From Gimesia chilikensis (lineage in GTDB: Bacteria > Planctomycetota > Planctomycetia > Planctomycetales > Planctomycetaceae), in assembly GCF_007744075.1 (NCBI RefSeq), contig NZ_CP036266.1:3829748-3893747 (forward strand): a stretch of DNA of 64,000 nucleotides, in the 5' to 3' direction. The notes under the pieces were generated by a model. The model saw nothing but the letters and a program-made list of their open reading frames with translations. It was not told where the DNA came from and did not search any database. Made by a program: the position numbers and the translations under genes. Position 1 is the first letter of the stretch; the number at the start of each line of letters is the position of its first letter. Of this stretch, positions 34,219 through 44,070 are shown one piece after another.

Positions 34219-34248
34219 TTGTAATTTCAAAAGCGATCTGCGTATAAT
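34219..34248 (+). promoter_or_regulatory. Candidate promoter of the glycosidase-like gene
   Basis: TTGTAA (34219-34224), 18 bases, TATAAT (34243-34248). The -10 is perfect and the -35 matches four of six. Transcription would start near 34255, about 50 bases before the ATG. Confidence 0.45.
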
Positions 34249-34305
34249 AGCGAAACTCCGAGGAGTTGGCAGTGGAAACACAAGAAACCTGACGATTGTA
34301 GGAAA

Positions 34306-35268
34306 ATGAATCGAATCACAATGAAACGCACTCTGACTGTAATCTTTTCTGTCCTGTTCTTTCAAGCCCTGATCGTTTCTCTGCGGGTGCAGACACTCAG
34401 TGCAGAAGAGATCACATTTCCCGATGAACTCACAAAATTCGTCCCTTATCAGCACAATCCAATCTTCGAGGCCCAGGGGCCTGGACACTGGGATGTCAAA
34501 ATCCGTGAACGTGGGTGGATCATGCCGGAGGGGGATCTGTATCACCTCTGGTTTACGGGTTATGACGGCAGCCGGGAAGGCCTGAAAAAGCTGGGCTATG
34601 CCTGGTCCTATGATGGCATCCACTGGACCCGTTCTCCCTGTAATCCGATTTACGAGAAACACTGGGTTGAAGATATGATGGTCCTCAAACATGACGGGAC
34701 CTATCACATGTTCGCGGAAGGCAAGAACGACATTGCCCAGCACCTGGTATCGACTGACGCTGTGAACTGGAAGCGGGTCGGTGCTCTAGACGTTCGGCTG
34801 AGTAACGGAAAACCGATTCCGGAGGGGCCCTATGGAACCCCGGTTGTCTGGCGTGAAAATGATCAATGGTACCTGTTTTATGAGCGACGGGACGCCGGCA
34901 TCTGGCTGGCGACTTCTCCCGACATGAAAGTCTGGACCAATGTGAACAACGATCAGCCGGTGATGGTGCCTGGCCCGGGAAAATACGATCAGAAAATGAT
35001 CGCCATGAATCAGCTGATTAAGCATCATGGAACCTATTACATGGTGTTCCACGGGACAGCGGCGGCCAGAAAACCCTCTCTCTGGACGACAAATCTGGCG
35101 GCTTCTAAAGATCTGCTGAACTGGGTCAAATATCCAGGGAATCCCCTCACCAGACCGGAAGCCAATCAGTCCAGTGGACTGTTAATACCGGATGGAGAGC
35201 GTTTCCGCTTCTACACGATGCATGGTCAGGTCGATCTGCATCTGCCCGAAAATTCAAAATCGGAATGA
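34306..35268 (+). CDS. Secreted five-bladed beta-propeller protein, glycosidase-like (GH43/GH130 type)
   Basis: A 320-residue exported protein with a signal peptide of about 36 residues (MKRTLTVIFSVLFFQALIVSLRV...LSAEE). The mature part has the repeated blade pattern of the GH43/GH32/GH130 clans: HNPIFEAQGPGHWD, MPEGDLYHLWFTGYDG, LGYAWSYDGIHWTR, WVEDMMVLKHDGTYHMFAEG, TPVVWRENDQWYLFYERRD. Acidic residues sit in blade-opening positions (Asp/Glu in GHWD, WVED, FYER), but the catalytic set cannot be assigned, so it may be a non-catalytic or unassigned member. A carbohydrate-related role in the envelope is inferred. ATG at 34306, with AGGA just upstream; ATG at 34321 is also possible. It is followed 17 bases later by the ComEC gene. 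Confidence 0.75.
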   Translation: MNRITMKRTLTVIFSVLFFQALIVSLRVQTLSAEEITFPDELTKFVPYQHNPIFEAQGPGHWDVKIRERGWIMPEGDLYHLWFTGYDGSREGLKKLGYAWSYDGIHWTRSPCNPIYEKHWVEDMMVLKHDGTYHMFAEGKNDIAQHLVSTDAVNWKRVGALDVRLSNGKPIPEGPYGTPVVWRENDQWYLFYERRDAGIWLATSPDMKVWTNVNNDQPVMVPGPGKYDQKMIAMNQLIKHHGTYYMVFHGTAAARKPSLWTTNLAASKDLLNWVKYPGNPLTRPEANQSSGLLIPDGERFRFYTMHGQVDLHLPENSKSE

Positions 35269-35284
35269 ATCAGGACAGCAACTC

Positions 35285-37882
35285 ATGAGCAATTCTTCTC
35301 TGGAAAGACCGTCGGTCACTACAGAGAAGGATCGCGAAGTGAACCGTTTTCCCCGTTCGCCTGCCCTGACAGTTCTGCTGGTATTTGCCGGCGGGATTGT
35401 AACGGATGCCTTTTATCCACTTCCGCTGGGTGACTGGATCTGGTTCAGCGGGCTGGCGTCACTGCTGTGGTGTGTTGCCTGTTACCAGCGGCGATTTGCC
35501 ATTTCGGGGTGTCTGTTACTCATCTCGCTATTCTGTATGGGAGGACTACGGCATCATGTTTTCTGGTACAGTCATGCACCGGATCATATCAGCCGGATAT
35601 TTGATGACGGACTGACTACAGACGAAACAAGCAAACTGGTGCGAGTGACAGGCATCGTCAGCACGATGCCTGTCACAGAAATCGCGGATGGGGATGAACA
35701 GTATAATCCTGACACCCCTCAGCAAAGGACAATGCTCGTACTCGCGTGCCGGAAGATTGATACAGGGCAAAATCAGTTTCCGGTCTCCGGAAAAATACAG
35801 GTCTCAATTTATGAACCAGCCACGCCGGGACGATCGGTTCCCTTTTCACTGGGCGATACTGTCACCGTCTGCGGGAAATTAACCCCTGTCAGTGGTAAAC
35901 TGAATCCACAGGATTTTGACTTCAGCCAATATTACCGCAAACGACAGATCGAAGCCCGTCTGTCGGTAAAATTTTCAGAAGCGGTGAGCGTTATCACCCC
36001 CAGTGCTCGCTGGTCATGGAGTTCTTTTCGTCAAACACTGCGCCAAAAAGTCAGAGACAATATCATTCAGCAGACGTCAGGAGAAACTCAAGGGATCGCC
36101 CTGGCATTGATGCTGGGAGACCGATCGGAATTGCGTCCTGAAACTCAGCAGAAGTTCAGTCGCTCCGGATTGGTGCATTTCCTCGCGATTTCTGGGCTCC
36201 ATATCGGTTTTTTCAGCCTGTTTGTCTGGAGCTTCTGCCATGTGTTAAACCTGCCTCGCAAGGTGGCCTTTGGACTTCTGGTGCTGGCGATTGGCTTTTA
36301 TCTTTCCATTATTGAAATCCGACCTCCGGTATTGCGTGCGGCTTTCTTTTGTCTCCTGGCCGTTCTAGGACTGATCAACTGGCGCACAATAACCACAGTA
36401 AATCTGGTCTGTATTACTGCATTGGTGATTCTGATCATCAATCCCACAGACTTGTTTGACCCGGGAACGCAATTGTCGTTTCTCGCCGTTGCCGCCATTT
36501 TGTGGACCGTACAACAGGACTTCTACAGCAAGCCGTTCGCACAATCCTGGATTCCGTTACGCTGGCGTATTCTGGCAGAAGACCCGGTTCTGCAGACACC
36601 GTTGCACAAGGTCCTGATCCGACTGTTCCGTATGTTTTACAGCGTTTTTCTGGTTACATTGATGATCTGGCTGCTGACGGCACCGCTGGTCATGTATTAT
36701 TTCAACCTGCTGGCTCCGATCGGATTGCTGATCAATACCCTGGTATTTCCGTTCCTGTTTCTCGTGTTGCTGTTGGGATACCTGCTGATCTTCGCAGGAC
36801 CGATTCTACCCTGGGGAACATCCCTGTTTGGCTACTGCTTCAACAGCAGCTTGCAACTGTTATTGTCACTAGTTGATTTCGCATCACAGATTCCCGGCGG
36901 CCACTATGAGTTACCGTCTCCCCCGGTCTGGTGGCTGATTAGTTATTATTTGCTCATTTTACTGGCCGTTCTTCCGGTAAGAGTAACTGCTGATCTATTT
37001 TCGCCTGCGTGGTTACGAAAGATCCGACTGTCACTCGTCCCCTGCTGGGTAGTGGGGGGACTGATTTTCCCTATTGTCAACCACGCTGAACCCGCATTGA
37101 AATGTACGATCATCGCCGTTCATCACGGTGCGGCAATCCTGATTGAATCCCCGGCTGGTCCCACCGTACTCTATGATGCCGGTTCGCTGGCGCCGGTCGA
37201 AGGAACCAGTGAAATTATCCGCAAAACGCTGTTGGCGCACGGCATCCGTCGCGCCGACCTGCTCTTGCTCTCGCATGCAGACAAGGATCATTACAACGCG
37301 GCATCCCGTCTGCTTGAGCGGGGGTATGTCAGAGAACTGGCCTTCCCGAAGTCATTCCTGGACCACCGTCAGGCAGGTACGATTGAATTAAGCGAACTGG
37401 CGGAAGACGAAGGGTTACCGATGACGCTGGTCGGCAGAGGCGATCAGCTGGATCTTGGGGCAGGCGTTACAATCCAGGTTCTGCATCCAGGCAACGCGCA
37501 GACTTTCGAAGAAGATAATGCCGCCAGTCTGACGGTGCTGGTTTCCTATCAAGGTAGAAGGATTTTGTTGACTGGTGATCTGGAAGGAGATGGATTACAG
37601 GCACTGCTTGCGCAGGAGTCGCCCGGGACAATTGATGTACTTCTCTCCCCGCATCACGGCAGCCTGACAGCGAACACACGGGAGTTGGCAGAATGGGCCC
37701 ATCCGGACTACGTGATTGTGAGTGGGGGCAAACCACAGACAATTGGCCAGCTACAGCAGGTCTATGCGCTACAAACCAGGGTTTATGCCACCTCAACCCA
37801 CGGCGCCCTGACCTGCTCCATCAGCCATGATGGGAAAGTTTCAGTCACTTCCTATCGAACGCAGCGTCGTTTGTTGCGGTGA
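35285..37882 (+). CDS. comEC: ComEC/Rec2-family DNA internalisation protein
   Basis: An 865-residue membrane protein with an N-terminal helix pair and an OB-fold-like segment, the Competence domain helices (LVHFLAISGLHIGFFSLFVWSF, about 290-310, with the preceding LALMLGDRSELRPE), more helices to about 610, and a C-terminal metallo-beta-lactamase domain with LLLLSHADKDHYNA (the HxDxDH metal site) and LSPHHGS. This order is that of ComEC, the channel and nuclease candidate for uptake of single-stranded DNA in natural transformation. ATG at 35285 gives a cytosolic tail before the first helix; the frame runs earlier but overlaps the preceding gene. It starts 17 bases after the glycosidase-like stop, so may share its transcript. 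It converges with the TPR gene (16 bases). Confidence 0.88.
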   Translation: MSNSSLERPSVTTEKDREVNRFPRSPALTVLLVFAGGIVTDAFYPLPLGDWIWFSGLASLLWCVACYQRRFAISGCLLLISLFCMGGLRHHVFWYSHAPDHISRIFDDGLTTDETSKLVRVTGIVSTMPVTEIADGDEQYNPDTPQQRTMLVLACRKIDTGQNQFPVSGKIQVSIYEPATPGRSVPFSLGDTVTVCGKLTPVSGKLNPQDFDFSQYYRKRQIEARLSVKFSEAVSVITPSARWSWSSFRQTLRQKVRDNIIQQTSGETQGIALALMLGDRSELRPETQQKFSRSGLVHFLAISGLHIGFFSLFVWSFCHVLNLPRKVAFGLLVLAIGFYLSIIEIRPPVLRAAFFCLLAVLGLINWRTITTVNLVCITALVILIINPTDLFDPGTQLSFLAVAAILWTVQQDFYSKPFAQSWIPLRWRILAEDPVLQTPLHKVLIRLFRMFYSVFLVTLMIWLLTAPLVMYYFNLLAPIGLLINTLVFPFLFLVLLLGYLLIFAGPILPWGTSLFGYCFNSSLQLLLSLVDFASQIPGGHYELPSPPVWWLISYYLLILLAVLPVRVTADLFSPAWLRKIRLSLVPCWVVGGLIFPIVNHAEPALKCTIIAVHHGAAILIESPAGPTVLYDAGSLAPVEGTSEIIRKTLLAHGIRRADLLLLSHADKDHYNAASRLLERGYVRELAFPKSFLDHRQAGTIELSELAEDEGLPMTLVGRGDQLDLGAGVTIQVLHPGNAQTFEEDNAASLTVLVSYQGRRILLTGDLEGDGLQALLAQESPGTIDVLLSPHHGSLTANTRELAEWAHPDYVIVSGGKPQTIGQLQQVYALQTRVYATSTHGALTCSISHDGKVSVTSYRTQRRLLR

Positions 37883-37898
37883 AATTCGGATCAGCAGT

Positions 37899-38849
37899 TT
37901 ACTGCATGTCGATCGTATTCATCAGCTCTTCATGAGCACGGATTTCCAGCATGCGATGTTTGAGCAGTTTCCGCATATCGTTCATCGTTTTGAGTTTTTT
38001 CTGGAAGTCCTCATTCACCTTGGCCAGTTCAGTGTAATGTTTTGCCCCCTGCGAGATACAACGGTTGAGGTTCAGAATCGAGGGAGTGACCCCCGTTTTC
38101 AGATCGCGGATAATACTCTCCGCCGCAACCTGCACTTCTTCACAGAGTTTATGCAGGTCCCTGCGATCGATTTCGCGTTCTTCTTCGGTAATGGCTCGCG
38201 TTGCAATCGAAACGTTCTTTTTACGTAGCGTTGATTCATCGACGAGTCTACCGAAGGGATTGAAGCCAGCTTTCTCTTTGGTCGTTTCAACATCGAGAAG
38301 TTTGAGGGCATTGATCGCTTTTTTGAAGGAAGGCGTGATTTCCAGGGCGCGGCTGAAGCTCATATGCGCCTGGGTATGGTTTTTCATTTCGAGATATACA
38401 TTACCCAGGTTAAAGTGAGCATCGACCATATCCGGGTCGAAAGTGATCGCCTGCTTGTAAGCAGTCACCGCCATACTGAGCTGATTCAGGCCTTTGTGAG
38501 CGATGCCCATATTGTAAAACGCATCTGCCGATTTCTTATCCTTATGCACCGCTTTGCGGAGCACGTCCAGAGCCTGCCGATATTCTCCCATGCGATTATA
38601 GATGGCTCCCATGTTAATGTAAGGAGAGGCATCGGCCGGGGAAAGCCTGGAGAGAGTTTTGAAGTGCTCGATCGCTTCCGGGTATTTTTTGAGCTGAAAG
38701 AAAACGGTGGCCAGTCCGGTATGAGCTTTCTTTTCCGTCGGTTTGGTACCAATGATCCGCTGATAGATCTCAACGGCCTCAGTAACCTTGCGCTCTTTCA
38801 GTAACTGACGCGCCTGCTGGTAGAGTTCTGTCAGATTTGAGCCTTTCAT
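37899..38849 (-). CDS. TPR-repeat protein
   Basis: A 316-residue protein with about five to six tetratricopeptide repeats of 34 residues from residue 6 to about 190 (ELYQQARQLLKERKVTEAVEIYQRII, AHTGLATVFFQLKKYPEAIEHFKTL, PYINMGAIYNRMGEYRQALDVLRKAV, AFYNMGIAHKGLNQLSMAVTAYKQAI, AHFNLGNVYLEMKNHTQAHMSFSRAL). The remainder is an alpha-helical region ending with a likely coiled coil (EDFQKKLKTMNDMRKLLKHRMLEIRAHEEL). It has no signal peptide or membrane helix, so is a cytoplasmic scaffold. ATG at 38849 follows GGGAGAA; the longer frame to 38945 adds residues with no ribosome binding site. The function is unknown. It lies 112 bases downstream of the winged-helix gene on the same strand. Confidence 0.82.
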   Translation of the reverse strand: MKGSNLTELYQQARQLLKERKVTEAVEIYQRIIGTKPTEKKAHTGLATVFFQLKKYPEAIEHFKTLSRLSPADASPYINMGAIYNRMGEYRQALDVLRKAVHKDKKSADAFYNMGIAHKGLNQLSMAVTAYKQAITFDPDMVDAHFNLGNVYLEMKNHTQAHMSFSRALEITPSFKKAINALKLLDVETTKEKAGFNPFGRLVDESTLRKKNVSIATRAITEEEREIDRRDLHKLCEEVQVAAESIIRDLKTGVTPSILNLNRCISQGAKHYTELAKVNEDFQKKLKTMNDMRKLLKHRMLEIRAHEELMNTIDMQ

Positions 38850-38961
38850 CAGTAAAGATTCTCCCACAGGGCAATCCCGAAACGACTCTGATTCCAGTCT
38901 GTCCGCAGTGATGTGCCCAGATCGCTGCGGGCAGTCAGAAATCAATCTGTAGAACTGTCTG

Positions 38962-39189
38962 CTATTCTTCCTTCAGAGAAATGAGTTTGCTGCGAGAGCC
39001 TTTATGAAAGCTAATTTTTCCTTCACGGCCCAACCAGCCTACGGCCTGCATTACCAGATCGCGGGGAGCATCTATTTCACGAGACAATTTGCTTAATGTA
39101 ACCGGCTCATTCTCGCTCAAATATTGCCAGACGAGGCCTGCAACGACTCCGATGCTCTCGACCTGGTGCGACTCAATTTCCACTGACAT
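38962..39189 (-). CDS. Small winged-helix DNA-binding protein (DUF2582-like)
   Basis: A 75-residue protein predicted as a single winged-helix domain: two helices (ESIGVVAGLVWQYLSENEPV, LSKLSREIDAPRDLVMQAVGWLGREGKI) and a beta wing (SFHKGSRSKLISLKE). It resembles the PF10771/DUF2582 winged-helix family, for which no function is established. It lies upstream of the TPR gene on the same strand and may be co-transcribed, 112 bases apart. It is the only recognisable DNA-binding regulator in the window. ATG at 39189. Confidence 0.72.
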   Translation of the reverse strand: MSVEIESHQVESIGVVAGLVWQYLSENEPVTLSKLSREIDAPRDLVMQAVGWLGREGKISFHKGSRSKLISLKEE

Positions 39190-39373
39190 CAGCCTGCTCC
39201 TGAACTGTAAACGTGTCGATTACGGTTATAGAACGTCAGTCACATTATCCAGATTAGGAGTTCGATCTACAATACCTCATCAGAAAAAACGTAAAATCGA
39301 CGGGGATTCCACCGGGATTCGTGAATAATTCTGAGGATATCGCATGGAGAGTCGGAACGGATTTCGGTGATCC

Positions 39374-39832
39374 CTAGACGATGTCCAGATAGCCCTCATA
39401 GCCGCTATCAAACACATCCAGGCTGGCTGAAATTGCTTCCAGATCTTTCCGAGTTTTGGCGAGTTCCTGATCTGTTCCCTGATAGAGCACGAATGCCGTA
39501 AACAGATCCGTCTCGAATACGCGGAGAAAGGCGCTGTTAATCAGTTCAGAACAGACAAATTCCAGATCGCGTGCCAGGCAGGTTTTCCCGGCCAGCTTAA
39601 CGTCAGTTTTATAGACATCGACTTCTTCGTATTCTTCCCGAAAGACTTCCAGTGAACGGTTGAGTAATTCCTCAGGGGGGATATCAACCATGTAGAGTGA
39701 GATCAACCAGAAGGATGATTCCTCACTACTGACGCTGATCTGGATTTCTCCGTGCTCCTCATCGACCTGTTTGGCGAGCTCCCAGTCATCGGGATATTCA
39801 AAGGAGATACCGTATTCGTTAAATAATTTCAT
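39374..39832 (-). CDS. Conserved hypothetical protein, DUF1795/PsbP-like fold
   Basis: A 152-residue protein without signal peptide or membrane helix. It opens KLFNEYGISFEYPDDWEL, the pattern of the PsbP/Mog1-like proteins that read 'F-x-YPxxWx', followed by ISVSSEESSFWLISLYMVD and a C-terminal VFETDLFTAFVLYQGTDQE. Its role is unknown; the fold assignment is from this short motif only. ATG at 39832 is preferred because it starts the domain directly; the frame extends to 39877. Ribosome binding is weak. It is a single gene about 180 bases from its neighbour on either side. Confidence 0.55.
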   Translation of the reverse strand: MKLFNEYGISFEYPDDWELAKQVDEEHGEIQISVSSEESSFWLISLYMVDIPPEELLNRSLEVFREEYEEVDVYKTDVKLAGKTCLARDLEFVCSELINSAFLRVFETDLFTAFVLYQGTDQELAKTRKDLEAISASLDVFDSGYEGYLDIV

Positions 39833-39982
39833 GACGTTTCTGTAACTGTGCTTAAGAGCCGGGAATTTCGTTCTCACAGCGATATTGGTCTGTATGGAAC
39901 GCTGCGGGAGAGAATTATAGTTTCCTGTCGCGATGATTTCAGGACTGTACTACGAACTTTTTCTAAAACTGTTCGAACCCGT

Positions 39983-42511
39983 TTATCGCGACAGAAGTTC
40001 AGACAGCATTTCGCCGGTCGCCCCTGCTTTTCGCTGGGCCACATCCCGGGGAGTGCCGGCATCGAGCAGGTAACCACCGGCTTCGCCTCCCGTCGGTCCC
40101 AGTTCAATGATCCAGTCAGCCTGGATCATTGCCTGAGCCTGATGTTCGATAAACAGGACCGAATGACCTGCTCCAACCAGTCGTCGTAATACCTGCATCA
40201 ATTGTTCAATGTCATGCACATGCAGCCCGCGTGTCGGTTCATCGAGCACAAACAGCGTTTGTCCCGGCGTGCGGGTGATGAGTTCTTTCGCCAGTTTCAA
40301 TCGCTGAGCTTCACCGCCGGAAAGCATGTTGGCCGGCTGTCCCAGTGCCAGATAGCCCAGTCCCAGTTCAACCAGTACATTAAGCACATCACTGATCTTG
40401 GGAATCGCCTCCAGAAACTGTGCCGCCTCCGCTATGGACATGTCCAGCAGATCGCTCACACTTTTGTCACGATACTTGACGGCCAGTGTCTGCCGGTTAA
40501 AACGCCGCGTGTCACACAACTCACAGGGCAGATACAGGGAAGGCAGGAACTGCAGATCAACACGCCGGTACCCTTGTCCCTGACAGGCCGTGCAGCGTCC
40601 CTGTTTTGAATTGAAGCTGAACCGGCTCGCCGTGTATCCCCGCAATCGCGCTGTCTTTGTGCGCGAATACAATTTGCGGACTTCATCCCAGATTCCACAA
40701 AACGTCGCCGGATTAGAACGGCCGCTGCGACCAATGGGAGTCTGATCAATGGTCTTCACCTGTTGCAGGTGTGCGACTCCTTCCAGGGAATCGTATGCTT
40801 TGTTCTGAACCTGCTGCTTTCGTAATTCTGCCTTCAGAGCCGGCAGCAGGGTTTCCATGATCAGCGTACTTTTCCCGCATCCACTGACGCCGGTGACACA
40901 GACGAGTTGTCCGAGGGGAAGTTTGAGTGTGACGTTTTTCAGATTATGCAGCCGGGCCCCGGTCAGGCTGATTTTCGCGTCTGACGGGGGACTTGTCAGC
41001 GTGTCTGGAAAGTGAGCTGCGTGGCGGAGTGCCCGGGCGGTAAACGATTCTTCATTCCGGACCACTTCCTCGTAAGACCCCGCGGCGACGACTTCGCCTC
41101 CCGCCTCCCCTGCTCCCGGCCCCAGGTCGAGAATCAGATCACCGGCTTTGATCAGGTCCAGATCGTGTTCCACCACAATCACGGTATTACCATTCTGCTT
41201 AAGTCGATTCAGAATGGTCAGGAGTTTTTCCGTCTCTTTTGCATGTAAGCCGGCCGTCGGCTCGTCGAGAATATAACAGGCGCCGGTTGTCTCGCTCCCC
41301 AGACAGGCCGCCAGTCGCGCCCGTTGCAGCTCTCCCCCCGAAAGCGTTCGGACAGGCCGGGACATCTGCAGGTAGCCCAGGCCGATTTCCTCCAGATACT
41401 GCAAACGACTCCGGATCGGCGGCACCAACTGGCTGGCAATTTCCCGATTTCGGGCACCGGACTGTTCGAGATCCTGAGACTCCCACTCACTCAGCCAGGC
41501 GGTGATGCCTGAGGGTGTCATTCGCATCAGCTGGACAAGGGAGGTCTGGTGGAGAAAAATGGAGCGGGGATAAATATTCAGTCGCCCTCCCTGGCAGTCA
41601 GGGCAAACGGAGACCGTTTGCTCATCATCGTCCGCTTCAATCACCCCCAGTCCATCACAGACGGGACAGGCTCCGTAGGGGCTGTTAAAGCTGAAGGTGC
41701 GGGGTTCGGGATCCGGGAAACTCAGATTACAGGCCCCACAGGCCAGGCGGGTGCTCAGATAACGGTCCGACCAGCCATCCGGTGTCTGATGGGTTACATA
41801 ACAGGCGCCATTGCCATGCTTAAGAGCCAGATCGACTGATTCCTTAAGACGGGCCTCAATCCCGTCTTTTACGATAATCCGGTCGATCACAATTTCAATA
41901 TCGTGGTCCGTCTGCTCGTTGAGAGAGGGAGCCTGTGTGACATCCAGAATCTCTCCGTCAATGCGTGCGCGCACAAACCCTTCTTTGACAATCTTCTCCA
42001 GGAGTGCGGTGTGCTGCCCCTTCTTACCGCTGACCACCGGCGCGAGAATCATGACCTTCTGGCGATCTTCCAGTGCCAGTATCAGATCGACGATCTGTTC
42101 GGCCGACTGCTGGTGCAAGGGTTGCCCACAACGCGTGCAATGTACGATTCCCACTTGGGCATAAAGGATGCGAAAAAAATCGTAGACCTCGGTCAGCGTC
42201 GCCAGTGTGCTGCGTTTCGACTGGGTGCGCGGAGTCTGTTCAATACTGATTGTGGGAGGCAATCCTGTGATCTGGTCCACATCAGGAGGCGTCATCTGGC
42301 TGAGTAATTGACGGGTGGCCGGTGAGAGGTTTTCCAGAAAGCGCCGCTGACCTTCGCTGTGCACGGTGTCAAACACCAGGCTGCTTTTGCCACTACCGCT
42401 CACTCCAGTCACCACGGTCAGCTTCTGGTGTGGAAATGTAACGTCGATATTTTTCAGATTATGGCAGCGAGCTCCATGAATCTGAATGGCTTGCATCGAC
42501 TGGCTGGGCAT
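39983..42511 (-). CDS. UvrA-family excinuclease ATPase, shortened paralogue
   Basis: An 842-residue UvrA homologue (canonical UvrA is about 940). It has two ABC ATPase halves: Walker [10 protein letters not shown] (Gly36-Lys42 region), signature [16 protein letters not shown] with LDEPTAGLH, and second-half [11 protein letters not shown] with [15 protein letters not shown] and LDEPTRGLH. Zinc-ligand pairs are present: CTRCG, CGAC...CPVC...CPDC and CTAC...CELC. The segment [27 protein letters not shown], equivalent to the UvrB-binding domain, is kept, but the insertion between CPVCDGLG and CPDCQGGRL is far shorter than in E. coli UvrA. It could act in nucleotide excision repair or drug resistance. 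ATG at 42511; ATG at 42496 is an alternative. Confidence 0.85.
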   Translation of the reverse strand: MPSQSMQAIQIHGARCHNLKNIDVTFPHQKLTVVTGVSGSGKSSLVFDTVHSEGQRRFLENLSPATRQLLSQMTPPDVDQITGLPPTISIEQTPRTQSKRSTLATLTEVYDFFRILYAQVGIVHCTRCGQPLHQQSAEQIVDLILALEDRQKVMILAPVVSGKKGQHTALLEKIVKEGFVRARIDGEILDVTQAPSLNEQTDHDIEIVIDRIIVKDGIEARLKESVDLALKHGNGACYVTHQTPDGWSDRYLSTRLACGACNLSFPDPEPRTFSFNSPYGACPVCDGLGVIEADDDEQTVSVCPDCQGGRLNIYPRSIFLHQTSLVQLMRMTPSGITAWLSEWESQDLEQSGARNREIASQLVPPIRSRLQYLEEIGLGYLQMSRPVRTLSGGELQRARLAACLGSETTGACYILDEPTAGLHAKETEKLLTILNRLKQNGNTVIVVEHDLDLIKAGDLILDLGPGAGEAGGEVVAAGSYEEVVRNEESFTARALRHAAHFPDTLTSPPSDAKISLTGARLHNLKNVTLKLPLGQLVCVTGVSGCGKSTLIMETLLPALKAELRKQQVQNKAYDSLEGVAHLQQVKTIDQTPIGRSGRSNPATFCGIWDEVRKLYSRTKTARLRGYTASRFSFNSKQGRCTACQGQGYRRVDLQFLPSLYLPCELCDTRRFNRQTLAVKYRDKSVSDLLDMSIAEAAQFLEAIPKISDVLNVLVELGLGYLALGQPANMLSGGEAQRLKLAKELITRTPGQTLFVLDEPTRGLHVHDIEQLMQVLRRLVGAGHSVLFIEHQAQAMIQADWIIELGPTGGEAGGYLLDAGTPRDVAQRKAGATGEMLSELLSR

Positions 42512-42650
42512 AGAAGGCTTTCTGAATCCCGGCTGGTTTCAATGAAAAAACAGCTGGGAAAGAACGGGGACAACGCTGGATGGGGTGACAGGCAACTGAT
42601 ATGATTTTAATCGCTGTTGAGAATATTAAAAGTTCAGGACCTTAAAGCTT

Positions 42651-43277
42651 ATGTCGATCATTCCACATTCCTTTTACTTTCGCCACGCGATCACGCTGCA
42701 GGAAGTCAAAAAGATTCCCCATCAGAAGGGACGGCTGCTCAAACTGCCCGCTGCCTGTACCCTGCCCGATCTGACGTTTCAGCAGGATGCCTCAAAATGG
42801 GGAACGGTCAAGCTGGCCTGGAATAACGAGGGACTGGGAATCAGTCTGAAAGTGGATTCGAAACAGCATCCCACGACTCCCGCAGAGACCTTTCAGGTCT
42901 GGATTGACACACGCGATACCAAAAACATTCATCGGGCCAACCGGTACTGTCACCTGTTTCAGCTCCAGGCCTGTGGAAATACCCGGAAACAGCCGCTCTG
43001 CACGCAGATGACAATCAATCGCGCCCAGTCAGACGCCCCGCAGTCGGACCTCTCTCAGATCAAACTCTGGTCGGAGCTCAAAAACAACGGCTACGAACTG
43101 GAGGCCTGGCTGCCTGCGGAAACGCTCAACGGTTACGATCCTGCCGCTTATCCACAGCTCGGTTTTTACTATAAGATCTTTGATTCGGAACTGGGTGAGC
43201 AATTCATGACGATCAACCAGGAATTTCCCTTTGGCCAGGACCCGAGTCTGTGGTCGACCATGCGACTGGAATCCTGA
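42651..43277 (+). CDS. CBM9-like domain protein, unknown function
   Basis: A 208-residue soluble protein without a signal peptide. The mid-region WNNEGLGISLKVDSK, FQVWIDTRDTKNIHR and the C-terminal LEAWLPAETLNGYDP...LGFYYKIFDSE resemble family 9 carbohydrate-binding modules or the related DOMON-like sandwich (WxDxRD-type core). In cytosolic planctomycete proteins of this type the ligand is not known. ATG at 42651 has no strong ribosome binding site. It is divergent from the uvrA-like gene and ends 7 bases before a stem-loop. Confidence 0.6.
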   Translation: MSIIPHSFYFRHAITLQEVKKIPHQKGRLLKLPAACTLPDLTFQQDASKWGTVKLAWNNEGLGISLKVDSKQHPTTPAETFQVWIDTRDTKNIHRANRYCHLFQLQACGNTRKQPLCTQMTINRAQSDAPQSDLSQIKLWSELKNNGYELEAWLPAETLNGYDPAAYPQLGFYYKIFDSELGEQFMTINQEFPFGQDPSLWSTMRLES

Positions 43278-43283
43278 AACGAA

Positions 43284-43316
43284 AACAGCGATGAACCAGG
43301 TACGTTCATCGCTGTT
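43284..43316. terminator. Bidirectional intrinsic terminator between convergent genes
   Basis: AACAGCGATGAAC (43284-43296) and its exact complement (43304-43316) form a 13-base-pair stem with a 7-base loop. Read on the minus strand it is followed by TTTTCGTTT. It lies between the convergent ends at 43277 and 43346. Confidence 0.75.
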
Positions 43317-43345
43317 GATCTGATATCTCTGAGGTCAGTCGGAGA

Positions 43346-43624
43346 TTATTTGTTTTTTTTGGGCAATGCAACTGCGTAAAGCATGGTGACTGCACCGATC
43401 GACATCAGGCTGAAGGCAGCCCAGTCAGGGGGATTCAGTTCTTCCTGCTGATCCTCATTCAGTGAGGTCATCCCCAGAAATCCACGGAACTCAGGTTCGC
43501 GAACGGGCTCTGGTTCTTCTTCCACCGTCACTTTGTGTGAGAGGACCATCTTGTCCACAAACAGAAATGACGTACCCGTCAGCAGTACAAACAAGCCGGC
43601 AGCAAAAAATGATGAGCGAAACAT
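43346..43624 (-). CDS. Small two-helix membrane protein, unknown function
   Basis: Ninety-two residues: helix 1 near residues 4-22 (FFAAGLFVLLTGTSFLFVD), an acidic external or cytoplasmic loop (VEEEPEPVREPEF), and helix 2 near 66-86 (DWAAFSLMSIGAVTMLYAVALP) followed by KKNK. I do not recognise a family. ATG at 43624 has an ACAGGGACA ribosome binding site; the frame reads through to 43651 but without a better start. A shared terminator lies downstream. Confidence 0.6.
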   Translation of the reverse strand: MFRSSFFAAGLFVLLTGTSFLFVDKMVLSHKVTVEEEPEPVREPEFRGFLGMTSLNEDQQEELNPPDWAAFSLMSIGAVTMLYAVALPKKNK

Positions 43625-44005
43625 GCGATGTCCCTGTCCTGTAGCATACATCGATTACTATTTCGCTAGCTCCTCCTGAGCGTAAGCCCCTTTCCAAAAA
43701 ACCTTCCTGACCAGTCTTGGGGGCTGTGAATGCGAATCGACGAAGTAAATCAAATAACGACCCACTCTGCAAAAACAGCGGGTTCTTATCTTTCTCTATC
43801 GGTAACTTGCTCTTTTCACTTGATTTTCTATAGGAATTCAACAGTTTCGGATAATAACAGCTGTCCGATTATGACAGTCATAGCGATCACCAATGGGGTG
43901 TACATTCTGTTTCTGGCGCCTTCCAACCGCAAAACTGCATCGTGACCGGGATCCATAAAAAATCGCCTGAGCCACGACTGGAGTTTTCACTGTTCAGTCG
44001 CTAAA
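43625..44005. other. Intergenic region before leuB, about 380 bases
   Basis: Between the small membrane protein (minus) and the leuB promoter. It is A/T-rich for this genome and contains the related segments GGATAATAACAGCTGT and CCGATTATGACAGTCA around 43850-43880. No gene, tRNA or clear regulatory site is supported. Confidence 0.4.
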
Positions 44006-44034
44006 TTGACTCTTCCGTATGATTTATCTATCGT
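44006..44034 (+). promoter_or_regulatory. Candidate promoter of leuB
   Basis: TTGACT (44006-44011), a 17-base spacer and TATCGT (44029-44034); five of six and four of six matches. Transcription would start near 44041, 30 bases before the GTG start. Confidence 0.45.
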
Positions 44035-44070
44035 TTGCTGAAAAATTTAAGATCTAGTGAGGAAAGTACC

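Noticed and set aside
43730-43945. 71-codon open frame in the region before leuB
   Set aside because: No ribosome binding site, no hydrophobic or domain pattern, odd composition; likely chance.
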